Positions 43,006 to 50,151 of a DNA stretch of 64,000 nucleotides are shown here, one piece after another; the stretch's first letter is position 1, and the number at the start of each line of letters is the position of its first letter. The notes under the pieces are model-generated. The model worked only from the letters and a program-made list of their open reading frames with translations. It searched no databases and was not told where the DNA came from. The translations under genes and the position numbers were made by a program. This stretch comes from Planctomycetota bacterium (GTDB taxonomy: Bacteria; Planctomycetota; B15-G4; SIAN01): contig JAEUIC010000005.1 in NCBI GenBank assembly GCA_016795285.1, positions 186,001 through 250,000 on the forward strand, written 5' to 3'.

Positions 43006-45183
43006 ATGTCCGCCACGCCTCTTCCGCCCCGCCCCACCGGCCTCGACGCCCTCTTCCGTCCGCGCGCCGTCGCCGTCGTCGGCGCCTCACGGAATCCGCT
43101 CAGCGTCGGCCACCTCGCGCTGAAGAAGCTGCTGAACGGCGGCTTCCGTGGCGCGGTGATCCCGGTCAATCCGAACGCCCGCTCGATCGCGTCGGTGGCC
43201 GCGGTGGCGTCGATCGAGGCGCTGCCCGACGACGTCGACCTCGTGGTGATCGCCGTCCCGGCCGACAAGGTCGAGCCGATCGTCGCCTCCTGCGCGAAGA
43301 AGGGGATCGGCGGCGTGATCGTGCTGTCGGCCGGCTTCGCCGAAGCGAGCGCCGAAGGCAAGGCGCGCGAGGCGCGGCTGCGCGACCTCGTCCGCGCCCA
43401 CTCGATGCGGATGGTCGGGCCGAACTGCCTCGGCCTGCTGAACAGCGATCCCGACGTCTCGCTCGACGCCACCTTCGCGCCGGTGCGGCCGCTCGCGGGA
43501 CGGGTCGCGATGGCGTCGCAGAGCGGCGCGCTCGGCGTCGCCATCCTCGAGACGGCGCGCGAGCTCGACCTCGGCCTCTCGGCGTTCGTCAGCGTCGGCA
43601 ACAAGGCCGATGTCTCGGGCAACGACCTCCTCGAGCACTGGGAGGACGATCCGCGCACCGACCTGATCCTGCTCTACCTCGAGAGCTTCGGCAACCCGCG
43701 CCGCTTCGCGACCATCGCGCGGCGGGTCGCGCGCAAGAAGCCGATCCTCGCGGTGAAGGCGGGGCGCACCGCGGCGGGCCGTCGCGCCGCCGGATCGCAC
43801 ACCGCCGCGCTCGCCGCGCCCGAGCGCTGCGTCGAAGCGCTGCTGCGCCACACCGGCGTGACGCGCGTCGCGACGCTCGAGGAGATGTTCGACGCGGCGA
43901 CGCTGCTCGCCCACCAGCCGCTGCCGCGCGGCCATCGCGTGGCGATCCTCACCAACGCCGGCGGACCCGGCATCCTCTGCGCCGACGCGTGCGAATCGCA
44001 GGGGCTCCTGCTGCCCGAGCTGCTGCCGGCGACCCATCGCGCGCTCGAAGCGGCGCTGCCGCAGGCGGCGAGCCTCGCCAATCCGGTCGACCTCGCGGCG
44101 CCCGCCACCGCCGACGACTACCGCCGCGCGCTGCCGCTGCTGCTCGAGGATCCGCACGTCGACGCGGTGATCGCGCTGTTCGTCTCGGCGGGCGTGATCG
44201 ACGTCGAGAGCGTCGCCGCCGCCATCAAGGAGGGGCGCCGCGCCTCGCATGGCGGACGCACGAAGCCGCTGCTCACCTGCTTCCTCGGCCAGCGCGGCAT
44301 CCCTGCCGCGCTGTCGAGCGACGCCGAGTCGGTCCCCTCCTACCGCTTCCCCGAATCGGCGGCGCGCGCGCTGGCGTGCGCAGTGCGGCGCGCCGAGTGG
44401 CTCGCGCAGCCGGTCGGCGTGGTGCCGGCGCTGCCCGACGTCGAGGCGAAGACCGGCCACGCGATCGTCCGCAACGCGCTGGCGCATCGCGGGCCCGGCT
44501 GGCTCACGCCGTGCGAGCAGGAGAACCTGCTGGCCGCGTTCGGCATCCCCCACCTGCGCAGCACGCTCTGCCGCAGCGCCGACGAAGCGGTCGCGGCGGC
44601 GGCGGCGTTGGAGGGGCCGGCGGTGGTGAAGCTCGCCTCGACGACGATCGTCCACAAGAGCGACTGGAACGGCGTCCATCTCAACTGCCGCGGCGCCGAC
44701 GCGGTGAGTCGCGCGTGCGCCGCGATCGAGGCGCGCCTGGTCGCCGCCGGCCGCCGCGAGGAACTGCTCGGTTACACGGTCGCGCCGATGGCGCCGTCGG
44801 GCGTCGACACGCTGGTCGGCCTCTTCGTCGATCCGAGCTTCGGGCCGCTGCTCGCGTTCGGGCTCGGCGGCGTCACCACCGAGCTGATGAACGACACCGC
44901 GTTCCGGCTGGTGCCGCTCACCGATGCGGAGGCGCAGCGGATGGTCGGCTCGATCAAGGGAGTCGAGCTGCTCCGCGGCTTCCGCGGTGCGCCGCTCGCC
45001 GACGAGCCGGCGCTGGTCGACCTGCTGCTGCGCGTCGCGCGCCTCGCGAGCGAGCTGCCGGAGGTGCTCGAGGTCGACTTGAACCCGGTGCGCGTCTTCG
45101 AGCGGGGGCGCGGCGCGTGCGCGCTCGATGCGCGGATCCGCGTGGGGCTGCCGGAAACGAAGCCGCTCTCGCCGGCGGGCTGA
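43006..45183 (+). CDS. ADP-forming acyl/acetyl-CoA synthetase
   Basis: 725 residues with alpha and beta parts fused in one chain. A CoA-binding Rossmann domain (about 10-105, RAVAVVGASRNPLSVGHLALKKL) is followed by the ligase-CoA domains and a C-terminal ATP-grasp domain (about 500-720, GPAVVKLASTTIVHKSDWNGV and GFGPLL-type glycine loops). The catalytic histidine that is phosphorylated is in GSHTAALA, residue 265. The enzyme interconverts acyl-CoA plus ADP and Pi with acid plus ATP, giving ATP in overflow or fermentation. An ATP-grasp acyltransferase such as Pat is less likely because no GNAT domain is present. GGAG precedes the ATG. Confidence 0.9.
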   Translation: MSATPLPPRPTGLDALFRPRAVAVVGASRNPLSVGHLALKKLLNGGFRGAVIPVNPNARSIASVAAVASIEALPDDVDLVVIAVPADKVEPIVASCAKKGIGGVIVLSAGFAEASAEGKAREARLRDLVRAHSMRMVGPNCLGLLNSDPDVSLDATFAPVRPLAGRVAMASQSGALGVAILETARELDLGLSAFVSVGNKADVSGNDLLEHWEDDPRTDLILLYLESFGNPRRFATIARRVARKKPILAVKAGRTAAGRRAAGSHTAALAAPERCVEALLRHTGVTRVATLEEMFDAATLLAHQPLPRGHRVAILTNAGGPGILCADACESQGLLLPELLPATHRALEAALPQAASLANPVDLAAPATADDYRRALPLLLEDPHVDAVIALFVSAGVIDVESVAAAIKEGRRASHGGRTKPLLTCFLGQRGIPAALSSDAESVPSYRFPESAARALACAVRRAEWLAQPVGVVPALPDVEAKTGHAIVRNALAHRGPGWLTPCEQENLLAAFGIPHLRSTLCRSADEAVAAAAALEGPAVVKLASTTIVHKSDWNGVHLNCRGADAVSRACAAIEARLVAAGRREELLGYTVAPMAPSGVDTLVGLFVDPSFGPLLAFGLGGVTTELMNDTAFRLVPLTDAEAQRMVGSIKGVELLRGFRGAPLADEPALVDLLLRVARLASELPEVLEVDLNPVRVFERGRGACALDARIRVGLPETKPLSPAG

Positions 45184-45231
45184 TCGCGCGGCGAGGCGGC
45201 CGGAGCGAAGTACGGTGGCGTGCGGTCGCGT

Positions 45232-45276
45232 GCGGCGGATCGCTCCCGGAACGATCCGCCGCGGGACGATCCGCCG
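45232..45276. terminator. Long hairpin with duplicated 3' arm
   Basis: GCGGCGGATCG at 45232-45242 pairs perfectly over 11 bp with CGATCCGCCGC at 45252-45262, leaving a 9-base loop. A second copy of the 3' arm, CGATCCGCCG, is at 45267-45276. The element lies between the convergent acyl-CoA synthetase and CBS genes, which fits a bidirectional terminator. The two competing 3' arms are unusual. Confidence 0.6.
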
Positions 45277-45282
45277 GACGGG

Positions 45283-45765
45283 TCAGTGCGGGAAGACGGC
45301 CAGCAGGTCGAGCGTGGTCACGATGCCGATCGGCCGGCGCTGCGCGTCGATCACGACGATGCGGTGGACCTTCTCCTCGGCCATGCGCCGCGCCACCGCG
45401 GCGAGCTTCTCGTCGGCGAACGCCGTGATCGGCTCGCCCGTCATCACGTCGTCGACGACGCCGAGACGCGCCGCGTCGATGTCGACCTTGGTGGTCGAGT
45501 CGGCCATCAGCAGGTCGAGCCACTCCTCGTCGTGGCGCGCCTCCGCCGGCCCCTCGAGGAGGCGGCGCAGCAGGTCGGTGCGCGAGACGACGCCCACCAG
45601 CCGCAGCTGATCGTCGACGACCGGCAGCCCCGAGACCTCGTGCTCGTCCAGCAGCTCCGCGACCTCGCGCAACGTCGAGCCGCGCTCCACGACGATCGGA
45701 TCGCGGGTCATCAAGTCCTCGACCGTCGGGTGGCCGAGCTTCATGCGCTTCGACACGGTGTTCAC
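45283..45765 (-). CDS. Tandem CBS-domain protein
   Basis: 160 residues from the GTG at 45765, which has GAGGAG 6 bases upstream. An ATG 21 bp downstream is the alternative. Two CBS modules are visible. The first is about 10-75: VEDLMTRDPIVVERGSTLREVAELL, VSGLPVVDDQLRLVGVVSRTDLL. The second is about 105-160: VDDVMTGEPITAFADEKLAAVARRMAEEKVHRIVVID, RPIGIVTTLDLL. Such stand-alone pairs bind adenosine nucleotides and regulate a partner protein in trans. No partner is identifiable here, though the convergent neighbour is an ADP-producing or consuming acyl-CoA synthetase. Confidence 0.9.
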   Translation of the reverse strand: MNTVSKRMKLGHPTVEDLMTRDPIVVERGSTLREVAELLDEHEVSGLPVVDDQLRLVGVVSRTDLLRRLLEGPAEARHDEEWLDLLMADSTTKVDIDAARLGVVDDVMTGEPITAFADEKLAAVARRMAEEKVHRIVVIDAQRRPIGIVTTLDLLAVFPH

Positions 45766-45877
45766 GGCTCGCTCCTCGGTGGAAGTCACGACGAGCGAGC
45801 GGTTGCAACGCGTGGGCCGAGGACCGCCCCCGACGGCGCTGCCGCGCGACGACGGCGAGCGGGCAAGTTGTCCCATT

Positions 45878-45947
45878 CCCTCGGGAGCCGCCGTCGTTTC
45901 CTCCCCGCCGCGAGTGCGGTTCAGACCGCCGTTCTCTCCCCGCCACC
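45878..45947. repeat. Two 35-bp repeat units (downstream array)
   Basis: Units occupy 45878-45912 (degenerate) and 45913-45947. Read on the minus strand, the second unit starts GGTGGCGGGG and contains GCGGT-CTGA-ACCGC, a 5-bp stem with a tetraloop. The same 35-bp family appears as three units on the other side of the sigma-factor fusion gene. This array lies in the 208-bp gap between that gene's stop and the CBS gene start. Confidence 0.8.
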
Positions 45948-45973
45948 TTGCGGGGGGTACCGGCGACCGCGAC

Positions 45974-48900
45974 TCACGGGATCTCGACGACCGTGACTTG
46001 ACCCGGTGCGGCGTCGACGGCGACCGACAGCGCGACCTCGACGCTCTGCGCGGCGTCGATGTAGGCGCGCACCGTGTAACTGCCGGGCGCCAGCGCGATC
46101 GACCAGTCGAACGCCGCTCCGCGCAGGTCGGGCAGCAGCACGTGTGCGAGCGACTCGAACTCCCCCTCGAGCGTCACGACGCCGGTGGCGATCGTCTGCG
46201 GATCACGCGCGCGATCGGGAAGCATGAAGCGGACGATGACGGGGAGCGTCGCTCGCAAGCGCGCGAGGACCGTGGCATCGCTCCCCGCGACGAGGGAGAC
46301 AGCCTGCGCTTCGCTCGACGCAGCCGCCGTTTCGACCCGCACGCGGTAGTCACCCGGCGGAAGCGCGTCGATCACCACCTCTTGGTCGACCCCCTCGCGC
46401 GTGGTCACGAACCCCTGGGCCCCGCTGATCCGCACCGTTGCCGCTCCCGCCACGCCGACCAGCGATCGATCGACGCGGACGACCAGCCGCACCCCGGCAG
46501 GCAGGATCCAATCGTCGAGCTTCCGCCGCTCGCCGCTCGCGAGCCCGCGGACCTCCAGCAACTGGTCGGGCCGCCCCTGCTCCAGAACGACCAAGCGATG
46601 ATCGCCCGGCACGATCGGACCGACCGCGAACTCGCCGCCGGCACCGATCGCGACGTGCCGCGACGAGCCGCCGAGCGCGCCCCCACAGACGAGCGTTGCG
46701 CCCCGCGGAGCGGCGCCCTTCGCATCGACGACGCGCCCTTCGATCCAGCAGTCGGCCACCGCGCTGGCGGCGAGCCGCAACTCGAGCGGCGGCCCGCCGG
46801 GCGCAATGTCGCGACGGCTCAACTCGGGAAGCGCCTCGTTGCGGCGCCGAAACTCGAGTTCGTAGCTCCCCTCGAGGAGATGGTCGACGGTGAAGCATCC
46901 GTCGTTTCCCGTCCGCGTCGTCGCGAAGACGTTGGGGTCGACCGGGTCGCGACAGCGCCCGCGCAGCGTCACTTCGACGCGCTGCAGTGGCGACCCGTTC
47001 GCATCGATGACGCGACCGGAGATGGCCGCCCCCTCCTCGAACTCGAGGTCGAGGTCGGCGCGCTCTCCGGCGCGAAGCTCCACCTCGCCGATCGCGCGCA
47101 CCGGGCTCGCCGACGAGCCGCTCTCCGCTGCGAGCGCGCGCACGACGACGCGTCCAGCGGGCACGCCGTCGACCCGGTAGCGCCCGCTCTCGTCAGCCCG
47201 CGTCGCGACGGAACGAAGCTGCAGCGGCGAGCCGTGCTGCACGACCGCCCCGCCCACCGGTTCGCCGTCGATCCCGATCACGAATCCTTCGAGCGTCGCC
47301 CCTTCGACCAGCGTGATCGCGCGCTCGTCGGCGCGGCCCGCCGCGATGGTCACCGCCATGGAGGCGACCGCGAATCCTGCCTTGCGCACCAGCAGCGGCA
47401 GCGCGCCGAGCGGCAATCCGTCGATCGCGAACCGGCCCTCGCCATCGGTGGTGGTCGCGCGGGCGATGCGAGAGACCATTCGCTGCGCGAGGATCTCGAT
47501 CGGAAGCAGCATCCGCAGATCGCTTCCGACAACGACCAGCGCTCCCGCCACCGGCTGTCCGAGCGCGTCCCGGACGACGCCGCGGCACTCGCCGCCGCCG
47601 CGCTCGAGCCGCAGCACGATGCCGCGATCGATCCTCTCCGCGAGATCTGGAACGAGCGAGCTCGCCATCGAGTCGACGAAGCCCTCCTTGCGCGCGCTGA
47701 CCGCGGCGCATTGGCCCGTCTCCGCGCCTTCGAAGCGGAAGGAGCCGTCGGAGGCACTCGTCGCGACCACCTCCCCGCGGAAGGGGTGGTCGGGGAGGTT
47801 GCTCCAGATCGAAGCGCCGGCGACCGGCGCACCGAGCTGGTCGACCACCCGCCCCTCGACGGCGAAGGTCGACCAGCGCTCGAGATCCACTTTCACCGAG
47901 AGAGCCAACTCTTCCCCCGCGAGGACTTCGCCGCGACGGCCGGAACGCAGCGCCATCGCGAGGACCTCGCCGACCGGCACCTCGCGGATCACGGCCTCGC
48001 CCGTGGCGTCGGTCCGCGCGACGAGTTCGTTGCCGAACGGCAGCTCGCCGAACGACGGCGTCACGAAGACGCGGACGGCGCTGAGCGGCGCGCCCGCTTC
48101 GTCGACGACGCGCACGCGCACGCTCCCGGTCGACTCGGGCAGCGGCGCACTTCGCTCGGCACCGTCCGCTGAGTTCGCCGGCGCGGGCACGGCGACCGCT
48201 GCGACGCGAACGGCGCTCGCGTCCTCGACCGGCACCTGCGGCGCCGGCTCCGCCGATCGCTGCGCCGTCTCCTCGCGCGGCGGCTGCGGCTCGAGCCGCG
48301 CCGCAAGCGACCGCCAAGCCAACGCCCCCGCCAGCAACACCACCGCGCCGACGCTCGCCCACTTCGCGGTCATCACCGAAGCTCCCGTTCCCGCGAGCGC
48401 CGCCAGGTCGAGCAGCGCGGCACCGCGCGTCGAGTCGTCGCCGCCGTACTCGTCGCCGAGCGCGACGCGCAGTTGCTCCAGAGCACGCCGCACGCGCGTG
48501 CGGACCGTCTCGACCGGGACACCCATCCGGCGGGCGACTTCGCGCGGCGGCAGCTCGTCGAGGAAGCGCAGCAGCAACGTGGCGCGATAGGGATCGGGCA
48601 GCGCGAACGCCGCATCGACCACGCGGCGGCGCAGCCGTTCGCGCGAGAGGTAGTCGACGAGCGTTCCGCCGCTCGAACTCGCAGCGCCGCCCGCTCCACC
48701 GGCCGCGTCGATCGCTTCGGGTCGCGCCACGGCTCGCTCGCGGGCGAGTCGGCGCGCGGCGCTGATTCGCGTGCGGGCCGCCAGTCGCCGCACGACGGTC
48801 GCGAGCCAGCCGCGCAAGGTCGCCGGATCGCTCGGCCCGCGGGTCAGCGCGGCCACCATCGCTTGCTGGGCGACGTCGTCGCTCTGCGCGCGCGCCGCCG

Positions 48901-49000
48901 GACCGCCGACCGCCAGCAGCTCGCGCGCGAGCCGGCGCACGAATCCGTCATGCGCGAGCAGGAGAGCAGGGTCGAGCGGTGGCGGCGAATCAGGATCCAC
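45974..49000 (-). CDS. Membrane-tethered ECF sigma fused to carboxypeptidase-regulatory domains
   Basis: 1008 residues from a GTG at 49000 with AGGAGGGGGG directly upstream. Residues 1-190 are an ECF sigma factor: region 2 at about 15-90 (SDDVAQQAMVAAL, LRGWLATVVRRLAARTR) and region 4 at about 125-180 (LPPREVARRMGVPVETVRTRVRRALEQLR). A transmembrane helix at about 213-231 follows (WASVGAVVLLAGALAW). The outer 750 residues are a chain of CarboxypepD_reg-like beta-sandwiches, each with GRVVDxxGxPVAGAxV and DGxFRxxGxxxG. A sigma factor held at the membrane would need proteolytic release, or it acts while tethered. Both ideas are inference. Flanked on both sides by 35-bp repeats. Confidence 0.88.
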   Translation of the reverse strand: MDPDSPPPLDPALLLAHDGFVRRLARELLAVGGPAARAQSDDVAQQAMVAALTRGPSDPATLRGWLATVVRRLAARTRISAARRLARERAVARPEAIDAAGGAGGAASSSGGTLVDYLSRERLRRRVVDAAFALPDPYRATLLLRFLDELPPREVARRMGVPVETVRTRVRRALEQLRVALGDEYGGDDSTRGAALLDLAALAGTGASVMTAKWASVGAVVLLAGALAWRSLAARLEPQPPREETAQRSAEPAPQVPVEDASAVRVAAVAVPAPANSADGAERSAPLPESTGSVRVRVVDEAGAPLSAVRVFVTPSFGELPFGNELVARTDATGEAVIREVPVGEVLAMALRSGRRGEVLAGEELALSVKVDLERWSTFAVEGRVVDQLGAPVAGASIWSNLPDHPFRGEVVATSASDGSFRFEGAETGQCAAVSARKEGFVDSMASSLVPDLAERIDRGIVLRLERGGGECRGVVRDALGQPVAGALVVVGSDLRMLLPIEILAQRMVSRIARATTTDGEGRFAIDGLPLGALPLLVRKAGFAVASMAVTIAAGRADERAITLVEGATLEGFVIGIDGEPVGGAVVQHGSPLQLRSVATRADESGRYRVDGVPAGRVVVRALAAESGSSASPVRAIGEVELRAGERADLDLEFEEGAAISGRVIDANGSPLQRVEVTLRGRCRDPVDPNVFATTRTGNDGCFTVDHLLEGSYELEFRRRNEALPELSRRDIAPGGPPLELRLAASAVADCWIEGRVVDAKGAAPRGATLVCGGALGGSSRHVAIGAGGEFAVGPIVPGDHRLVVLEQGRPDQLLEVRGLASGERRKLDDWILPAGVRLVVRVDRSLVGVAGAATVRISGAQGFVTTREGVDQEVVIDALPPGDYRVRVETAAASSEAQAVSLVAGSDATVLARLRATLPVIVRFMLPDRARDPQTIATGVVTLEGEFESLAHVLLPDLRGAAFDWSIALAPGSYTVRAYIDAAQSVEVALSVAVDAAPGQVTVVEIP

Positions 49001-49024
49001 GCCCCCCTCCTGCGCGCGCGGCGA

Positions 49025-49129
49025 GGAATCGGTTCAGGCGCCGTCTTCCTCCCGCCGCGAGTGCGGTTCTGACCGCCGTTTTCTCCCCGCCACCGGTGCG
49101 GATCAGACCGCCGTTCTCTCCCCGCCACC
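49025..49129. repeat. Three tandem 35-bp repeat units (upstream array)
   Basis: Units are 49025-49059 (degenerate), 49060-49094 and 49095-49129. On the minus strand they read GGTGGCGGGGAGA, two or three bases, ACGGCGGT, then CAGA or CTGA, and ACCGC or TCCGC. Each good unit can fold a GCGG/CCGC stem and base changes in the arms are partly balanced. The array fills the gap between the sigma-fusion gene start and metF. The final codons and stop of metF (QGGGERTAV) are read from the outermost unit. Confidence 0.85.
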
Positions 49130-50050
49130 TTGGCGCGGCACGAGGCGGCGGTGGCGGAGGTTCTCGAAGACGGCGCGGGCGGAGGGGCTCTTGTTCAGGG
49201 TGTAGAAGTGGATGCCGGGCGCGCCGCCGCGCAGGAGCTGCTCACACTGCCAAGTGGCGTGGTCGATGCCGACGTTCATCACCACCTGCGGATCGTCCTT
49301 CACGCGGTCGAGTCGCTCGCGCAGCTCGGGCGGGATCGAGGCGCCGCACATCGAGGTGAAGCGCTCGAGCTGCTCGACGTTGGTGACCGGCATCACGCCC
49401 GGCACGATCGGCACCGTGATCCCCGCCGCGCGCGCCTTCGCGACGAACGCGAAGTAGACCGCCGGATCGAAGAAGAGCTGGGTCAGCAGGAAGCGCGCCC
49501 CCGCCTCGACCTTCGCCTTGAGGTGAGCGACGCCCGCGGCGAGGTCGCGCGTCTCGGGATGGCCTTCCGGGTAGCAGGCGCCGCCGATCGCGAAACGGCC
49601 GTCGCGGCGCACGTGGTCGGCTAGCTCGCTCGCGTAGCGGAAGCCGCCGACCGTCGCCTCGAACGCCTTCGCCCCCTTCGGCGGATCGCCGCGCAGCGCC
49701 AGCACGTTCGAGATGCCGGCCGCGTGGAGCCGATCGAGGACGCCGCCGATCTCCGCCTGCGTCGCCCCGACGCAGGTGAGGTGCGCCATCGGCAGCAGCT
49801 CCCACTCGTGGCGGATCCGGCGGACCAGCTCGACCGTCTTCTCGCGCGTCGTGCCGCCCGCGCCATAGGTCACCGAGACGAACGCCGGCGCGAGCGGCCG
49901 CAACTTGCGCAGCGCATCCTCGAGCTGCGCGTCGGCGTCGGCGCTCTTCGGCGGGAAGAACTCGAAGCTGACGATCGGCTCCCCGCGCGCGGCGCCGCGG
50001 GCGTAGAGCTCGTCGATCCGGTCGCGAGGCGATGCAGGGGGCGTCGGCAT
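49103..50050 (-). CDS. metF: Methylenetetrahydrofolate reductase
   Basis: 315 residues; a flavoprotein reducing 5,10-methylene-THF to 5-methyl-THF for methionine synthesis. Diagnostic segments are IVSFEFFPPKS with the catalytic glutamate, FVSVTYGAGGTTREKT, AHLTCVGATQAEI, NVLALRGDPP, FAIGGACYPEGHPE and FLLTQLFFDPAVYF. GIHFYTLNKS lies near the end. Length matches the bacterial family. The ATG at 50050 is chosen because the upstream extension has no family match. The last nine residues are encoded by a 35-bp repeat unit, suggesting that the original C-terminus was replaced or extended by repeat insertion. A divergent beta-helix gene starts 101 bp away. Confidence 0.95.
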   Translation of the reverse strand: MPTPPASPRDRIDELYARGAARGEPIVSFEFFPPKSADADAQLEDALRKLRPLAPAFVSVTYGAGGTTREKTVELVRRIRHEWELLPMAHLTCVGATQAEIGGVLDRLHAAGISNVLALRGDPPKGAKAFEATVGGFRYASELADHVRRDGRFAIGGACYPEGHPETRDLAAGVAHLKAKVEAGARFLLTQLFFDPAVYFAFVAKARAAGITVPIVPGVMPVTNVEQLERFTSMCGASIPPELRERLDRVKDDPQVVMNVGIDHATWQCEQLLRGGAPGIHFYTLNKSPSARAVFENLRHRRLVPRQGGGERTAV

Positions 50051-50151
50051 GGGGCGCGGATCGTAACGCGCCTCGGGGCTAGCGGAACCGCGCCCACGCG
50101 CTATCGACGACGCCCAAGTCCCGGTGTTCGCTCCACGAGAAGGGGGAATCC

